Shown piece after piece: positions 25,155 to 33,961 of a DNA stretch of 64,000 nucleotides (positions are counted from its first letter, which is position 1; every line of letters starts with the position of its first letter). This stretch comes from Pseudarthrobacter phenanthrenivorans Sphe3 (GTDB lineage Bacteria; Actinomycetota; Actinomycetes; Actinomycetales; Micrococcaceae). Where the stretch lies: the NCBI RefSeq assembly GCF_000189535.1, contig NC_015145.1, forward strand, positions 1,426,001 to 1,490,000, read 5' to 3'. The notes under the pieces were generated by a model that worked only from the letters and a program-made list of their open reading frames with translations, ran no database searches and was not told the DNA's origin. A program made the translations under genes and the position numbers.

Positions 25155-25609
25155 ACCCCCAGCGTGCCCCGCTCACGTGCCCGGCGGGAGGCCCGGGCAA
25201 GGCTATGTGGACAAGGCCTGGACCGCCGTCGTTCCTGTCCTTCCGGCGCAGGCGCCTGTAGTACACTTGGTGGAGCAGTTTGCTGCGCCCTCAACGCTTT
25301 CCGACCAGCGTCTATCCCAGTGGTTATCCAACGGTATATGTCCCTGTGCGGGTTTGCGTCGGCACATCTCATTCAGGAGTGTGGGGGAGCGGCGGCTGAC
25401 TACGCGCATCCAGCCCTCCACAAGCGACGCCCCGGCTCGTTTACGGAGGATCATGCCTCTTGCGGTCAGGACCCAGCGGTCCTGATGAGAAGCGTGAAGG
25501 ATGCCAGGAGCACGGCCCGCCCCGGGCCACGCTATTCAACCGTCAACTATTGGCAGGGTAAGAAGCCTCCGGGCTCTCTCATGAATGACCTGCCGGAAGG
25601 AGCGTCGGC
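25155..25609 (+). promoter_or_regulatory. Long rpsB 5' leader region (no ordinary gene)
   Basis: This 455-bp stretch separates the divergent M23 gene from rpsB. TACACT at 25262-25267 (with TGTAG before it) is a candidate -10, which would give a leader of about 335 nt. It contains a short ORF at 25453, a perfect hairpin TCAGGACC-CAGC-GGTCCTGA at 25466-25485 and a GC-rich hairpin GGCCCGCCCCGGGCC at about 25515. Overlapping open frames here show no protein-like features. Autoregulation by S2 through such leaders is known in other bacteria; here it is inferred. Confidence 0.45.
25453..25485 (+). CDS. Putative 10-residue leader peptide before rpsB
   Basis: ATG at 25453 has a strong ribosome site (ACGGAGG) 5-6 bp upstream and encodes MPLAVRTQRS followed by TGA. 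The last half of the ORF is the hairpin TCAGGACC-CAGC-GGTCCTGA, so ribosome progress would open or close that stem. This is the arrangement expected of a translational attenuator, but nothing shows it is translated. Confidence 0.3.
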   Translation: MPLAVRTQRS

Positions 25610-26467
25610 ATGCCCGTCGTAACCATGCGCCAGCTGCTTGACAGCGGCGTCCACTTTGGACACCAGACCCGCCGTTGGAACCCGAAGATGAAGCGCTTCA
25701 TCTTCACCGAGCGCAACGGCATCTACATCATCGACCTTCAGCAGTCGCTGTCCTACATCGACCGCGCCTACGAGTTCGTAAAGGCCACCGTTGCCCACGG
25801 CGGCACCGTCCTCTTCGTCGGCACCAAGAAGCAGGCCCAGGAAGCAATTGCCGAGCAGGCAACCCGCGTTGGCCAGCCCTACGTCAACCAGCGTTGGCTC
25901 GGCGGTATGCTGACCAACTTCCAGACGGTCGCCAAGCGCATCCAGCGCATGAAGGAACTCGAAGAGATCGACTTCGACGACGTCGCCGGTTCCGCGTACA
26001 CCAAGAAGGAGCTGCTGCTCCTCAAGCGCGAACTCACCAAGCTGGAGTCCAACCTCGGCGGTATCCGCAACCTCACCAAGGCACCTTCCGTGCTCTGGAT
26101 CGTGGACACCAAGAAGGAACACCTCGCCGTTGACGAGGCCAAGAAGCTGAACATCCCGGTTGTGGCCATCCTGGACACCAACTGCGATCCTGACGAGGTC
26201 GACTTCCCGATCCCGGGCAACGACGACGCCATCCGCTCCGTGAACCTCCTGACCCGCGTTGTTGCCGACGCCGTTGCCGAGGGCCTCATCGCCCGCAACA
26301 ACCGTGGCACGGGCGCTGCTGAAGCTCCGGAAGAGCCGCTGGCCGAGTGGGAGCGCGAGCTCCTCGAAGGCAACAAGGCCGAAGCTGCTGCCGCACCGGC
26401 AGAGGAAGCTGCAGCCCCCGCTGCTGAGGCTCCCGCCGCTGACGCTTCCGCTGAAGAAGCCAAGTAA
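25610..26467 (+). CDS. rpsB: 30S ribosomal protein S2
   Basis: The 285-residue S2 protein begins [20 protein letters not shown], contains the coiled segment around [20 protein letters not shown] and the conserved [20 protein letters not shown]. The last 45 residues are an Ala/Glu-rich acidic extension ([20 protein letters not shown]) typical of actinobacterial S2. A strong site (GGAAGGAG) precedes the ATG. It heads the rpsB-tsf unit. Confidence 0.98.
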   Translation: MPVVTMRQLLDSGVHFGHQTRRWNPKMKRFIFTERNGIYIIDLQQSLSYIDRAYEFVKATVAHGGTVLFVGTKKQAQEAIAEQATRVGQPYVNQRWLGGMLTNFQTVAKRIQRMKELEEIDFDDVAGSAYTKKELLLLKRELTKLESNLGGIRNLTKAPSVLWIVDTKKEHLAVDEAKKLNIPVVAILDTNCDPDEVDFPIPGNDDAIRSVNLLTRVVADAVAEGLIARNNRGTGAAEAPEEPLAEWERELLEGNKAEAAAAPAEEAAAPAAEAPAADASAEEAK

Positions 26468-26486
26468 CACAAGTAAATCCGGATTC

Positions 26487-26555
26487 TCCGGCACCGCCCT
26501 GCGGTGTCCGGAGCTGCTGACAGGATGGCAGCCCACCATGGGCTGCCGTCCTGTC
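26487..26555 (+). other. Tandem hairpins between rpsB and tsf
   Basis: Two stems follow rpsB. The first pairs TCCGGCACCGC with GCGGTG-T-CCGGA (26487-26512). The second has 17-bp arms, 26519-26535 and 26539-26555, with one T-G pair and a 3-nt loop. No T-tract follows, so this is more likely an RNA processing, attenuation or stabilising element than a full terminator. Confidence 0.6.
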
Positions 26556-26596
26556 GGTCCGTACACCACAACAAATTTCTAGACAGAGGGGTTCAC

Positions 26597-27433
26597 ATGG
26601 CGAACTACACTGCCGCGGACATCAAGGCCCTGCGCGAGCGCACCGGCGCCGGCATGATGGACGTCAAGAAGGCTCTTGACGAAGCCAACGGTGACGCCGA
26701 AAAGGCCATCGAAATCATCCGCATCAAGGGCCTCAAGGGCGCTACCAAGCGTGAAGGCCGCTCCACCGCTGAAGGCCTGGTTGCCGCCAAGGTCAGCAAC
26801 GGCGTCGGCGTCATGATCGAAGTCAACTGCGAGACCGACTTCGTGGCCAAGGCTGACAAGTTCATCCAGCTGGCCGACAAGGTCCTGGCCGTTGCCATCG
26901 AGTCCGGTGCTGCCGACCTCGAGACCCTGCTCGCCACCGACGTTGACGGCAAGCCCCTCTCCGAGGTCGTCGTTGAAGAAGGCGCCATCCTGGGCGAAAA
27001 GGTTGTTGTCCGCCGCATCTCCCGCATCGAGGGCGCAACGGTTGACGCTTACCTGCACAAGACCTCCAAGGACCTGCCGGCCCAGGTTGGCGTGCTGTTC
27101 GCTGTTGACGGTGAAGGCGAAGCCGCTGCCACCGCAGCCCACGATGTTGCCGTCCACATCGCTGCCATGGCCCCGAACTACCTGACCCGCGAGGACGTTC
27201 CGTCCGAGCTCGTCGAGTCCGAGCGCCGCATCGCCGAAGAGACCGCAAAGGCCGAGGGCAAGCCCGAAGCCGCGCTCACCAAGATCGTGGAAGGCCGCGT
27301 GACCGGCTTCTACAAGGGTGAAGTGCTGGTTGACCAGGCATTCGCCAAGGACGCCAAGAAGTCTGTGGCACAGGTCCTCGAAGAGGCCGGTGTCAAGGGA
27401 ACCGCATTCGCGCGTTTCCGCGTCGGCTCCTAG
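26597..27433 (+). CDS. tsf: Elongation factor Ts
   Basis: The 278-residue guanine-nucleotide exchange factor recycles EF-Tu. The N-terminal UBA-like domain [20 protein letters not shown] and the exchange motif [12 protein letters not shown] (here [17 protein letters not shown]) are diagnostic. ATG 26597 has an AGAGGGG site and gives the conserved N-terminus; an upstream extension of the frame overlaps the intergenic hairpins. Followed by a terminator. Confidence 0.98.
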   Translation: MANYTAADIKALRERTGAGMMDVKKALDEANGDAEKAIEIIRIKGLKGATKREGRSTAEGLVAAKVSNGVGVMIEVNCETDFVAKADKFIQLADKVLAVAIESGAADLETLLATDVDGKPLSEVVVEEGAILGEKVVVRRISRIEGATVDAYLHKTSKDLPAQVGVLFAVDGEGEAAATAAHDVAVHIAAMAPNYLTREDVPSELVESERRIAEETAKAEGKPEAALTKIVEGRVTGFYKGEVLVDQAFAKDAKKSVAQVLEEAGVKGTAFARFRVGS

Positions 27434-27444
27434 CCGGAACTGCG

Positions 27445-27476
27445 AAGGGGTGGCCACCTCGGTGGCCGCCCCTTTT
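27445..27476 (+). terminator. Terminator after tsf
   Basis: An interrupted stem, AAGGGG-T-GGCCACC with GGTGGCC-G-CCCCTT around TC, ends in TTTTG 12 bp past the tsf stop. Confidence 0.8.
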
Positions 27477-27558
27477 GCATGCGCTGGGCCAACCCGGAAT
27501 GGGACCTTTGGCCGCACCGCAGGATAACCTTTTTAGAGTTCACCAACGGGAAGGCATC

Positions 27559-28296
27559 ATGGAAGCCGTCAACACTGTAATCCAGCCAGAGAAAAGCCGA
27601 CGCCGCGTCCTCCTGAAGCTCTCGGGCGAGGTTTTTGGCGGCGGGAAGCTGGGCGTTGACCCCGAGACCGTCCGCGACGTCGCCAAGCAGATCGCCGCTG
27701 CCGTTCCCCAGGTTGAGGTGGCTATCGTGGTGGGCGGCGGCAACTTCTTCCGCGGCGCTGAACTTTCCCAGAGCGGCATGGACCGCTCCCGCGCGGACTA
27801 CATGGGCATGCTTGGCACAGTCATGAACTGCCTTGCGCTGCAGGACTTCCTGGAGCAGGCAGGCGTGGAGACCCGGGTGCAGAGCGCCATCACCATGGGC
27901 CAGGTGGCCGAGGCGTACATTCCGCGCCGCGCCATCCGCCACATGGAAAAGGGCCGCGTGGTCATCTTCGGAGCGGGCGCGGGCCTGCCGTACTTCTCCA
28001 CGGACACCGTTGCCGCGCAGCGCGCCCTCGAGGTCCACGCCGACGTCGTCCTGATGGCCAAGAGCGGAGTGGACGCTGTCTACACTGCCGATCCCAAGAA
28101 GGACCCCACCGCCGAGCGGCTCGAGACGCTCAGCTACGACGACGCACTCCGCCGCGACATCCGGGTCATGGACCAGACAGCCATGACCATGTGCAAGGAC
28201 AACAACCTTTCAATGGTGGTCTTCGGCATGGAAGGCGAAGGCAACGTCACCCGCGCCATCCTCGGTGAGAAGCTGGGCACGCTGGTCACCGCCTAG
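27559..28296 (+). CDS. pyrH: UMP kinase
   Basis: The 245-residue amino-acid-kinase-fold enzyme phosphorylates UMP to UDP. Motifs: [16 protein letters not shown] at the N-terminus (ATP site), [38 protein letters not shown] (UMP region) and [23 protein letters not shown] 27559 has a GGGAAGG site and gives the expected N-terminus. It is followed by frr after 129 bp, the usual bacterial order. Confidence 0.97.
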   Translation: MEAVNTVIQPEKSRRRVLLKLSGEVFGGGKLGVDPETVRDVAKQIAAAVPQVEVAIVVGGGNFFRGAELSQSGMDRSRADYMGMLGTVMNCLALQDFLEQAGVETRVQSAITMGQVAEAYIPRRAIRHMEKGRVVIFGAGAGLPYFSTDTVAAQRALEVHADVVLMAKSGVDAVYTADPKKDPTAERLETLSYDDALRRDIRVMDQTAMTMCKDNNLSMVVFGMEGEGNVTRAILGEKLGTLVTA

Positions 28297-28425
28297 CTGC
28301 GGCTAGGATGTTTTCAGGACAGTTCCGTTCCCGCCGTTGCCGGCGGTGACGGACCAGCAACATAGAACCACCTTGTGTGCGGGGAGCCGGCCTGCCGGAC
28401 TGCACCAGAACCCTCAGGAGAGACC

Positions 28426-28983
28426 GTGATCGAAGAAACCTTGCTCGAAGCCGAAGAAAAGATGGACAAGGCCGTAGAGGTAGCCAAGGAAGACTTCGCT
28501 TCCGTCCGCACCGGCCGCGCCAACCCCGGCCTGTACAACAAGGTCCTGGTGGAGTACTACGGCTCGCCCACGCCGCTGCAGCAGCTGGCCTCATTCGCCA
28601 TCCCGGACGCGCGCACCATCCTTATCACGCCCTTCGACAAGACGGCCCTGCGTGACATCGAGCGGGCGCTCAGCGATTCCGAGGTGGGTGCCAACCCCTC
28701 CAACGACGGCAACGTCATCCGCATCACCATTCCGGAGCTGACCAAGGAACGCCGTAAGGAATACGTCAAGATCGTCAAGACCAAGGGCGAGGACGCCAAG
28801 GTTTCCATCCGCAACATCCGCCGCAAGGCCAAGGAAACCCTGGACAGGCTGGTCAAGGACGGCGAAGCCGGCGAGGACGAGGGCACCCGCGCCGAAAAGG
28901 AGCTCGACAACCTCACCAAGGCCCACGTGGACGGCATCGACGAGCTGCTCAAGCGCAAGGAAGCAGAGCTGCTCGAAGTCTGA
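28426..28983 (+). CDS. frr: Ribosome-recycling factor
   Basis: The 185-residue RRF releases ribosomes after termination with EF-G. Conserved blocks are [34 protein letters not shown] and the C-terminal helix with [20 protein letters not shown]. The GTG start has an AGGAGAG site. Its TGA overlaps the cdsA ATG as TGATG, so the two are translationally coupled. Confidence 0.98.
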   Translation: MIEETLLEAEEKMDKAVEVAKEDFASVRTGRANPGLYNKVLVEYYGSPTPLQQLASFAIPDARTILITPFDKTALRDIERALSDSEVGANPSNDGNVIRITIPELTKERRKEYVKIVKTKGEDAKVSIRNIRRKAKETLDRLVKDGEAGEDEGTRAEKELDNLTKAHVDGIDELLKRKEAELLEV

Positions 28984-29906
28984 TGGGCCAGGCAGATCAG
29001 GCCCCGGCAGCAAGGGCGCGCACACGGGGGAAGCAGCCCAGGAGCAACCCGACGCCGAAGGCCGGAAGGAACCTTCCGGCCGCCGTCGTGGTGGGTCTGG
29101 CCATGCTCTTCGCCGTACTCGGCGGACTGCTGCTGCTTCCGCTTGCCTTCGTAGCGGTCACCACCACCTTTGCCATTTTCGGAGTGTGGGAGGTCTACCG
29201 CGCACTGGAGGCCAACGGCACCAGGATGCCCATCGTGCCGGTCATGACCGGGACGGTGGCGATGCCCTTCGCCGCCTATTTTGGCGGCATTGAAAGCCTC
29301 CTGTTCGCCATGCTGCTCAGTTCGGTGGCCGTGCTGTTGTGGCGATCCATCGAAAGTGCCGCCGGCTCCGCGAACAGCATCTTCGCCGGGGTCTTCACGC
29401 TTGGCTGGGTCCCGTTCTTCATCAGCTTCGCCGCCCTGCCCCTGCATGCTGCCGGTGGTGCAACGCCGCTGGGGCTCTGGCCGGGCGGAAGCGTCCCGGA
29501 AGGCGCCTGGCAGGTGGCAGTGATGCTCCTGCTGGTGGTCTCAAATGACACCTTCGGCTACCTGGTGGGTGCCTCCCTGGGCAAGCACCCCATGGCGCCC
29601 AAGATCAGCCCGAAGAAATCCTGGGAAGGATTCGCCGGGTCCGTTGGCGGGGCCATGCTCATCGGCATCCTGGCCTGCCTTTTCGTGCTGGACAAACCAT
29701 GGTGGGTGGGTGTGGTGCTGGCCGTCGGCCTGGTTGCCGCTTCCACAGCCGGTGACCTCGCCGAATCCATGGTCAAGCGCGAGCTCGGCATCAAGGACAT
29801 GAGCAGCATCCTCCCCGGGCACGGCGGCGTCATGGACAGGCTTGACTCGATCGTGTTTGCCTCACCGGTAGCCTTTGTCCTGTACGGGCTGGTGGCCGGT
29901 GCCTGA
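28983..29906 (+). CDS. cdsA: Phosphatidate cytidylyltransferase
   Basis: The 307-residue polytopic membrane enzyme makes CDP-diacylglycerol from CTP and phosphatidic acid. The signature S-x2-K-R-x4-K-D-x5-PGHGG-x2-D-R-x-D is present as SMVKRELGIKDMSSILPGHG then GVMDRLDS, together with SPKKSWEGFAGSVGGA. The first 35 residues are hydrophilic and basic. Coupled to frr by a TGATG overlap. Confidence 0.96.
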   Translation: MGQADQAPAARARTRGKQPRSNPTPKAGRNLPAAVVVGLAMLFAVLGGLLLLPLAFVAVTTTFAIFGVWEVYRALEANGTRMPIVPVMTGTVAMPFAAYFGGIESLLFAMLLSSVAVLLWRSIESAAGSANSIFAGVFTLGWVPFFISFAALPLHAAGGATPLGLWPGGSVPEGAWQVAVMLLLVVSNDTFGYLVGASLGKHPMAPKISPKKSWEGFAGSVGGAMLIGILACLFVLDKPWWVGVVLAVGLVAASTAGDLAESMVKRELGIKDMSSILPGHGGVMDRLDSIVFASPVAFVLYGLVAGA

Positions 29907-29984
29907 CACAACCCCGTGACCGGACCCGCACATACATAAGCTGGTGCAGAAGCACTACGGCTGAAGAGCACTGAAGGAAGCAAA

Positions 29985-30569
29985 GTGGCATTGGACATTC
30001 ATCAGCAGATCCCTGCGTCCTTTGAGCGCGTGCAGCGCGGCGACTATGGCTACAACGCCAAACAGGTGGACCAGTTCCTGCAGCGGGCGCGGGTGTCCCT
30101 TGAAACACCCGAGGCGGCGGCGCATCCCGTCAGCAGCGCCGATGTCCGTGCTGTTTCCTTCGATCCGGTCAAAGGCGGGTACTCCGCCGCAGTTGTGGAC
30201 GCCGCACTGGACAGGCTCGAGGATGCCTTCGCCCGCCGGGAACGGGACGAACTGATCGCAGCCCGCGGCGAAGAAGCCTGGCTGCGCGAAATCGGAAACC
30301 TCTCCGGGATCCTCCGCGGCCGCCTGCACCGCCCCGACGGCGACCGCTTCCGCCGCCCCGCTAAGAAGAAGGTCCGCAGCTACAACACGGCCGACGTCGA
30401 CCGGCTGTGCCATGAGCTGATCGCGTACCTGGAGCAGGACAAGCCGTTGAGCGTGGACAGCGTGCGCCGTGCCGTGTTCCGCCCGGCTGTGGGCCGGGAC
30501 GGGTACGAGGAAGCGCAGGTGGACGCCTTCCTGGACCGCGTGGTTGAACTGATGGCAGCCATCGACTGA
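29985..30569 (+). CDS. DivIVA-domain protein with repeated motifs
   Basis: The 194-residue protein contains about four copies of the DivIVA-type 'F..v..GY....VD.fl' element: FERVQRGDYGYNAKQVDQFL (residues 11-30), FDPVKGGYSAAVVDAALDRL (about 57-76), a shorter KKVRSYNTADVDRLCHELIA (about 126-145) and FRPAVGRDGYEEAQVDAFLD (about 165-184). Classic DivIVA/Wag31 has one such N-terminal element followed by a long coiled coil, which is absent here. It probably belongs to the small DivIVA-domain-repeat proteins found near cdsA in actinobacteria. Function unknown; a link to polar growth is only suggestive. The GTG has an AAGGAAG site. Confidence 0.8.
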   Translation: MALDIHQQIPASFERVQRGDYGYNAKQVDQFLQRARVSLETPEAAAHPVSSADVRAVSFDPVKGGYSAAVVDAALDRLEDAFARRERDELIAARGEEAWLREIGNLSGILRGRLHRPDGDRFRRPAKKKVRSYNTADVDRLCHELIAYLEQDKPLSVDSVRRAVFRPAVGRDGYEEAQVDAFLDRVVELMAAID

Positions 30570-30573
30570 CGGG

Positions 30574-31263
30574 TTAGTCTCCGGCAGGCGGGGTAGGGGA
30601 GATCGGCGTGAACCCGAGCCACACTTCCGTATAGGCCCGGTAGCCCATGAGGACCGTGGCCGCCACGAAGACCAGGCCAACCACGGCTCCCGAGATGACC
30701 GCCGCAGCGGTCCCGGCGCCGAGGAGCGTGAGCACCAGGCCGGCCAGGATGGCGATGAGGGCGGCGTTGGCGGCCGTCATGAACACCATGCTGCTGCCGG
30801 CCACATGGCTCAGCGCGTTCCGGTTCCCGAAAAAGAAGTACGTCCTGCCGGCACCGGCTTCGTCGTCATGGTGGGCGGCCATCAGGTACGGTGCCACCCC
30901 CGGGTCGAGGTCCACGTAGGCTGCGCGCAGGCGGTTCATGGCCGTCACATACATGAGGTCCTCCTGGCCCACGTTGAAGACGCGCACCTGGGTGAGCAGG
31001 CCCATCACCACGTCGATGCACAGCACGATCACCGCAACCATGACGAAGGCATCCGAGAACCGGGTGGCCTGGCCCACCAATGCCACGCTCACCACGCTGG
31101 CGGAGGTGAACGTCAAGAACATGCTGATCCTGGTCAGCACCTCGCTTTGGGTGGTGCTGCGGGATGCGAGCAGGCCCCAGTGCTCGGTGGCGAGCAGCTG
31201 GGCGCGCACTGCCGGAGGAAGTTCCTCCAGGGAACCGGAAGCATCGCCGTCCTCGGTGGACAT
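30574..31263 (-). CDS. Four-helix membrane protein of unknown function
   Basis: The 229-residue protein has hydrophobic segments at about residues 48-68, 72-92, 160-182 and 186-207, in two pairs separated by a soluble stretch containing LMYVTAMNRLRAAYVDLDPG. I do not recognise the family with certainty. ATG 31263 is preferred over ATG 31281 because GACAAT lies exactly 6 bp upstream (leaderless pattern). It lies downstream of, and codirectional with, the symporter gene at 31329, with a 65-bp gap and its own apparent promoter. Confidence 0.65.
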   Translation of the reverse strand: MSTEDGDASGSLEELPPAVRAQLLATEHWGLLASRSTTQSEVLTRISMFLTFTSASVVSVALVGQATRFSDAFVMVAVIVLCIDVVMGLLTQVRVFNVGQEDLMYVTAMNRLRAAYVDLDPGVAPYLMAAHHDDEAGAGRTYFFFGNRNALSHVAGSSMVFMTAANAALIAILAGLVLTLLGAGTAAAVISGAVVGLVFVAATVLMGYRAYTEVWLGFTPISPTPPAGD

Positions 31264-31328
31264 GGCGCCATTGTCCACCATCGGCGGCACGGACGCGAGG
31301 AAAAACAGCAGGGGACTGGAGCTGAGCT

Positions 31329-32795
31329 TCAGCGTTCGGTGGCCAGCGGCCGCTCCGGCGTGTGGAGCCGGGTCATCACCTTGGACATGGTCCTGGGGAT
31401 GCGCTGCGTCGTAGCGCGGGACACCACGACCATGACGGCAAAGGCGGCCGGGACTGTCCAGGCCGCCGGCTGTGCCAGCCAGCCGGGCGTACTGGCGGCC
31501 CCGGCCAGCGCCCCAACAATCATCGCACCGCCGCAGAGCAGTGCGCCGGTGACCATCCCGGCGATGGCGCCGGCGTCCGTGAGGCCCCGCCACCAGATGC
31601 CCAGCAGCAGCACCGGGCAGACGGTGGATGCGGTGAAGGCGAAAACCAGCCCCACGCTTCCGGCGAGGGCGAAGGAATCCGTCATGAACGCAAAGCCCAG
31701 GGGAACGACGGCGGAAACAACCGCTGCGAGCCTGAAGCCGCCCACGCCGCCGCCCAGCACGTCCTGGCTGATGACCCCGGCCAGGGAAACCACCAGCCCA
31801 GAGGTGGTGGACAGAAAGGCTGCGAAAGCGCCCGCCACCACCAGGGCCGACAGCAGGTCGCCTGCCGTCCCGCCCACCAGTTGGCCCGGAAGCAGGAGGA
31901 CCATGGCGTCCGCCTGCCCGGCCCGGGCCAGCCCGGGAGCGAACATCCGCCCCACCAGCCCGTAGGCCGTGGGGAAGAGGTAGAAGACGGACAGCAGGCC
32001 AAGGACGATCAGTGTGGTGCGGCGGGCGGACTGGCCGTCAGGGTTGGTGTAGAAGCGGACCAGCACATGCGGCAGACCCAGCGTTCCGAACAGCAGGGCC
32101 ACCAGCAGCGACATGTTCTGGTAGAGCCCGGCCGGGGGAGCGCCGGTGGGGTTGACCGCAGGTGCGGCCAGCGCAGGCGCACCGCTGCCCGCGAGTACAA
32201 AAATGATGAAGAGGATAGGCACGGCGAGTGCCGTGAGTTTGAGCCAGTATTGGAATGCCTGGACAAACGTGATGGAACGCATGCCGCCCGCCACCACGGT
32301 CAGGCAGACCACGATCACCACTGCCACGGAGCCCACCCAGGACGGCAGTCCCGTGGTGATGCGGATGGTCAGGGCCGCGCCATGAAGCTGGGGCACGATG
32401 TACAGCCAGCCCACCAGCACCACCACCAGGCTGGTCACCCTCCGCACCGCCAGCGAGTCCAGCCGGGCTTCGGTGAAATCGGGAATGGTGTAGGCGCCGG
32501 ACCGCCGCAGCGGGGCTGCCACGAAGAGCAGCAGCATCAGGTACCCGGCCGTATAGCCCACCGGAAACCACAGTGCGTCCGTTCCGGACAGCAGGATCAG
32601 GCCGGCAACGCCCAGGAAGCTGGCAGCCGAAAGGTATTCACCGCCGATAGCGGAGGCGTTCCACCACGGGCGGACCGTCCTGGAGGCCACATAGAAATCG
32701 CCGGTGGTCCGTGAAATCCGCAGGCCATAGAAGCCGATGACCGCGGTGGCCACGCTCACCACTACCAAGGCAGCTATTGCCACGCCCGGATTCAT
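31329..32795 (-). CDS. Sodium:solute symporter (SSS), monocarboxylate-type
   Basis: The 488-residue transporter has about 13 membrane segments. Family hallmarks are FYVASRTVRPWWNASAIGGE with YLSAASFLG (start of the sodium-coupled core), SITFVQAFQYWLKLTALAVP and LGTLGLPHVLVRFYTNPDGQ. These are close to ActP/MctC acetate, pyruvate and propionate carriers. It follows a 116-residue membrane partner by 33 bp and lies downstream of the LytTR regulator. Sequence differs clearly from the second symporter at 35717, so the two probably have different substrates or affinities. Confidence 0.88.
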   Translation of the reverse strand: MNPGVAIAALVVVSVATAVIGFYGLRISRTTGDFYVASRTVRPWWNASAIGGEYLSAASFLGVAGLILLSGTDALWFPVGYTAGYLMLLLFVAAPLRRSGAYTIPDFTEARLDSLAVRRVTSLVVVLVGWLYIVPQLHGAALTIRITTGLPSWVGSVAVVIVVCLTVVAGGMRSITFVQAFQYWLKLTALAVPILFIIFVLAGSGAPALAAPAVNPTGAPPAGLYQNMSLLVALLFGTLGLPHVLVRFYTNPDGQSARRTTLIVLGLLSVFYLFPTAYGLVGRMFAPGLARAGQADAMVLLLPGQLVGGTAGDLLSALVVAGAFAAFLSTTSGLVVSLAGVISQDVLGGGVGGFRLAAVVSAVVPLGFAFMTDSFALAGSVGLVFAFTASTVCPVLLLGIWWRGLTDAGAIAGMVTGALLCGGAMIVGALAGAASTPGWLAQPAAWTVPAAFAVMVVVSRATTQRIPRTMSKVMTRLHTPERPLATER

Positions 32796-32828
32796 GCCTG
32801 CACCAAGGCGCCCGTCACCGGTGACTGC

Positions 32829-33179
32829 TCACTGGTCACCAGCCAGGTCCCGGTACCGCGCCTCGTTCCGGGCCGCAGTCCGGATGTACAACCAGGCACT
32901 CAGCCCAATGACCGGGTAGATACCGACGCCGAGCAGGAGCCAGGCGAACGGGATGCCCGCCATCCGGGTCTCCGCCAGGCCCGGGACCACGGCGAGGATC
33001 AAGGGGAAGGCGCCGAGGATCAGCAGGAAACCCGCAGCCACCACCAGGGCCAGCCGCAGCTGGGACCTGATCAGGGACCTGACAAAGACCTGGCCCACTT
33101 CCGAGTCCTGCGCGGCTTCCCGGGTTTCCTGGGCGGGACGCGCGGCCGTGCGCGGAGCCGTAACCCGCACCCTGGTCAT
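32829..33179 (-). CDS. Small membrane partner of the SSS symporter
   Basis: The 116-residue protein has a 45-residue hydrophilic N-terminus and two membrane helices (LALVVAAGFLLILGAFPLIL and FAWLLLGVGIYPVIGLSAWL), ending in a charged tail. The organisation resembles DUF485 proteins that accompany acetate symporters, though the similarity is topological. Its ATG overlaps the stop of the response-regulator gene (ATGA) and it precedes the symporter by 33 bp, so the three genes are one operon. Confidence 0.7.
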   Translation of the reverse strand: MTRVRVTAPRTAARPAQETREAAQDSEVGQVFVRSLIRSQLRLALVVAAGFLLILGAFPLILAVVPGLAETRMAGIPFAWLLLGVGIYPVIGLSAWLYIRTAARNEARYRDLAGDQ

Positions 33180-33892
33180 GACGTGGGCCTGATGCGTGTG
33201 GCCTCAAGCTTCTCGCGCACCGTAGGCAGGTGCCTCCTGCTGATGGGCAGCCCGGCCCCTGCCACCGTCACGCTGGGACCGTCCGCAGCCAGTTTCATCG
33301 ACGTCACGTGCTTCAGCGCCACCAGGTACGAGCGGTGCGTCCGGATGAATCCCGCCTCAGCCCATTGCTGCTCCAGGTCAGCCAGCGGAACCCTGATCAG
33401 GTAGCTGGCCTCGGCGGTGTGGAGCCGTGCGTAGTCGCCTTGCGCCTGGACGTACGTCACGTCGTCGCGCCTGATCATTTTGGTGGTCCCGCCCTGGTCC
33501 ACGGTGATCATCTCAGGCGCCGCGCCGCCGTCGCGCAGTTCGCTGATGCGGCCCACGCAGCGGGCCAGGCGTTCGGCGCGTACCGGCTTGAGGAGGTAGT
33601 CGACGGCGGCGAGTTCGAAGGCGTCCAGCGCATGGTCCTCGTCCGCGGTTACGAACACGACGGCGGGCGGGCGGCTGTTCCCGGCGATGGCACGGGCGAT
33701 GTCCAGGCCGGAGACCGCCGGCATGTGGATGTCCAGGAAGACGGCATCCACCGGGGCGGAGGCCAGGGCCTGGAGGGCTTCGCTGCCGGACGTTGCGCGC
33801 AGCACTTTCCCCACGCGTTCGTCCCGGCCCAGCAGGAAAGCCAGTTCCTCCACGGCAGGCAGCTCATCATCAACGACGAGGACGTTAATCAT
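33176..33892 (-). CDS. LytTR-family response regulator
   Basis: The 238-residue regulator has a receiver domain (residues 1-118; acidic pair D8-D9, phospho-acceptor D54 in VFLDIHMPAVSG) and a C-terminal LytTR DNA-binding domain (about 135-235; DDVTYVQAQGDYARLHTAEA and FIRTHRSYLVALKHV). LytTR regulators next to LytS kinases often control carboxylate uptake, e.g. BtsSR and YpdAB for pyruvate in E. coli. The ATG is 6 bp after TACCCT, a leaderless arrangement; the bases between resemble a ribosome site but are too close. Confidence 0.93.
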   Translation of the reverse strand: MINVLVVDDELPAVEELAFLLGRDERVGKVLRATSGSEALQALASAPVDAVFLDIHMPAVSGLDIARAIAGNSRPPAVVFVTADEDHALDAFELAAVDYLLKPVRAERLARCVGRISELRDGGAAPEMITVDQGGTTKMIRRDDVTYVQAQGDYARLHTAEASYLIRVPLADLEQQWAEAGFIRTHRSYLVALKHVTSMKLAADGPSVTVAGAGLPISRRHLPTVREKLEATRIRPTS

Positions 33893-33961
33893 CCTCCTAG
33901 GGTAGCTTTCCGCGGCGGGCGGCCGGTGCCGCGGTCAGCCTGGGCCGGAAACCGGAATCTC

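Noticed and set aside
25164..25622. Open frames of 100-150 codons upstream of rpsB
   Set aside because: They are Arg/Pro/Ser-rich, lack ribosome sites and end at or over the rpsB start. The region is better explained as a leader with a short leader peptide.
31362..32714. A 450-codon frame opposite the symporter gene
   Set aside because: It has antisense composition (His/Gly/Gln-rich) with no helices or motifs; the SSS protein is clearly the real gene.
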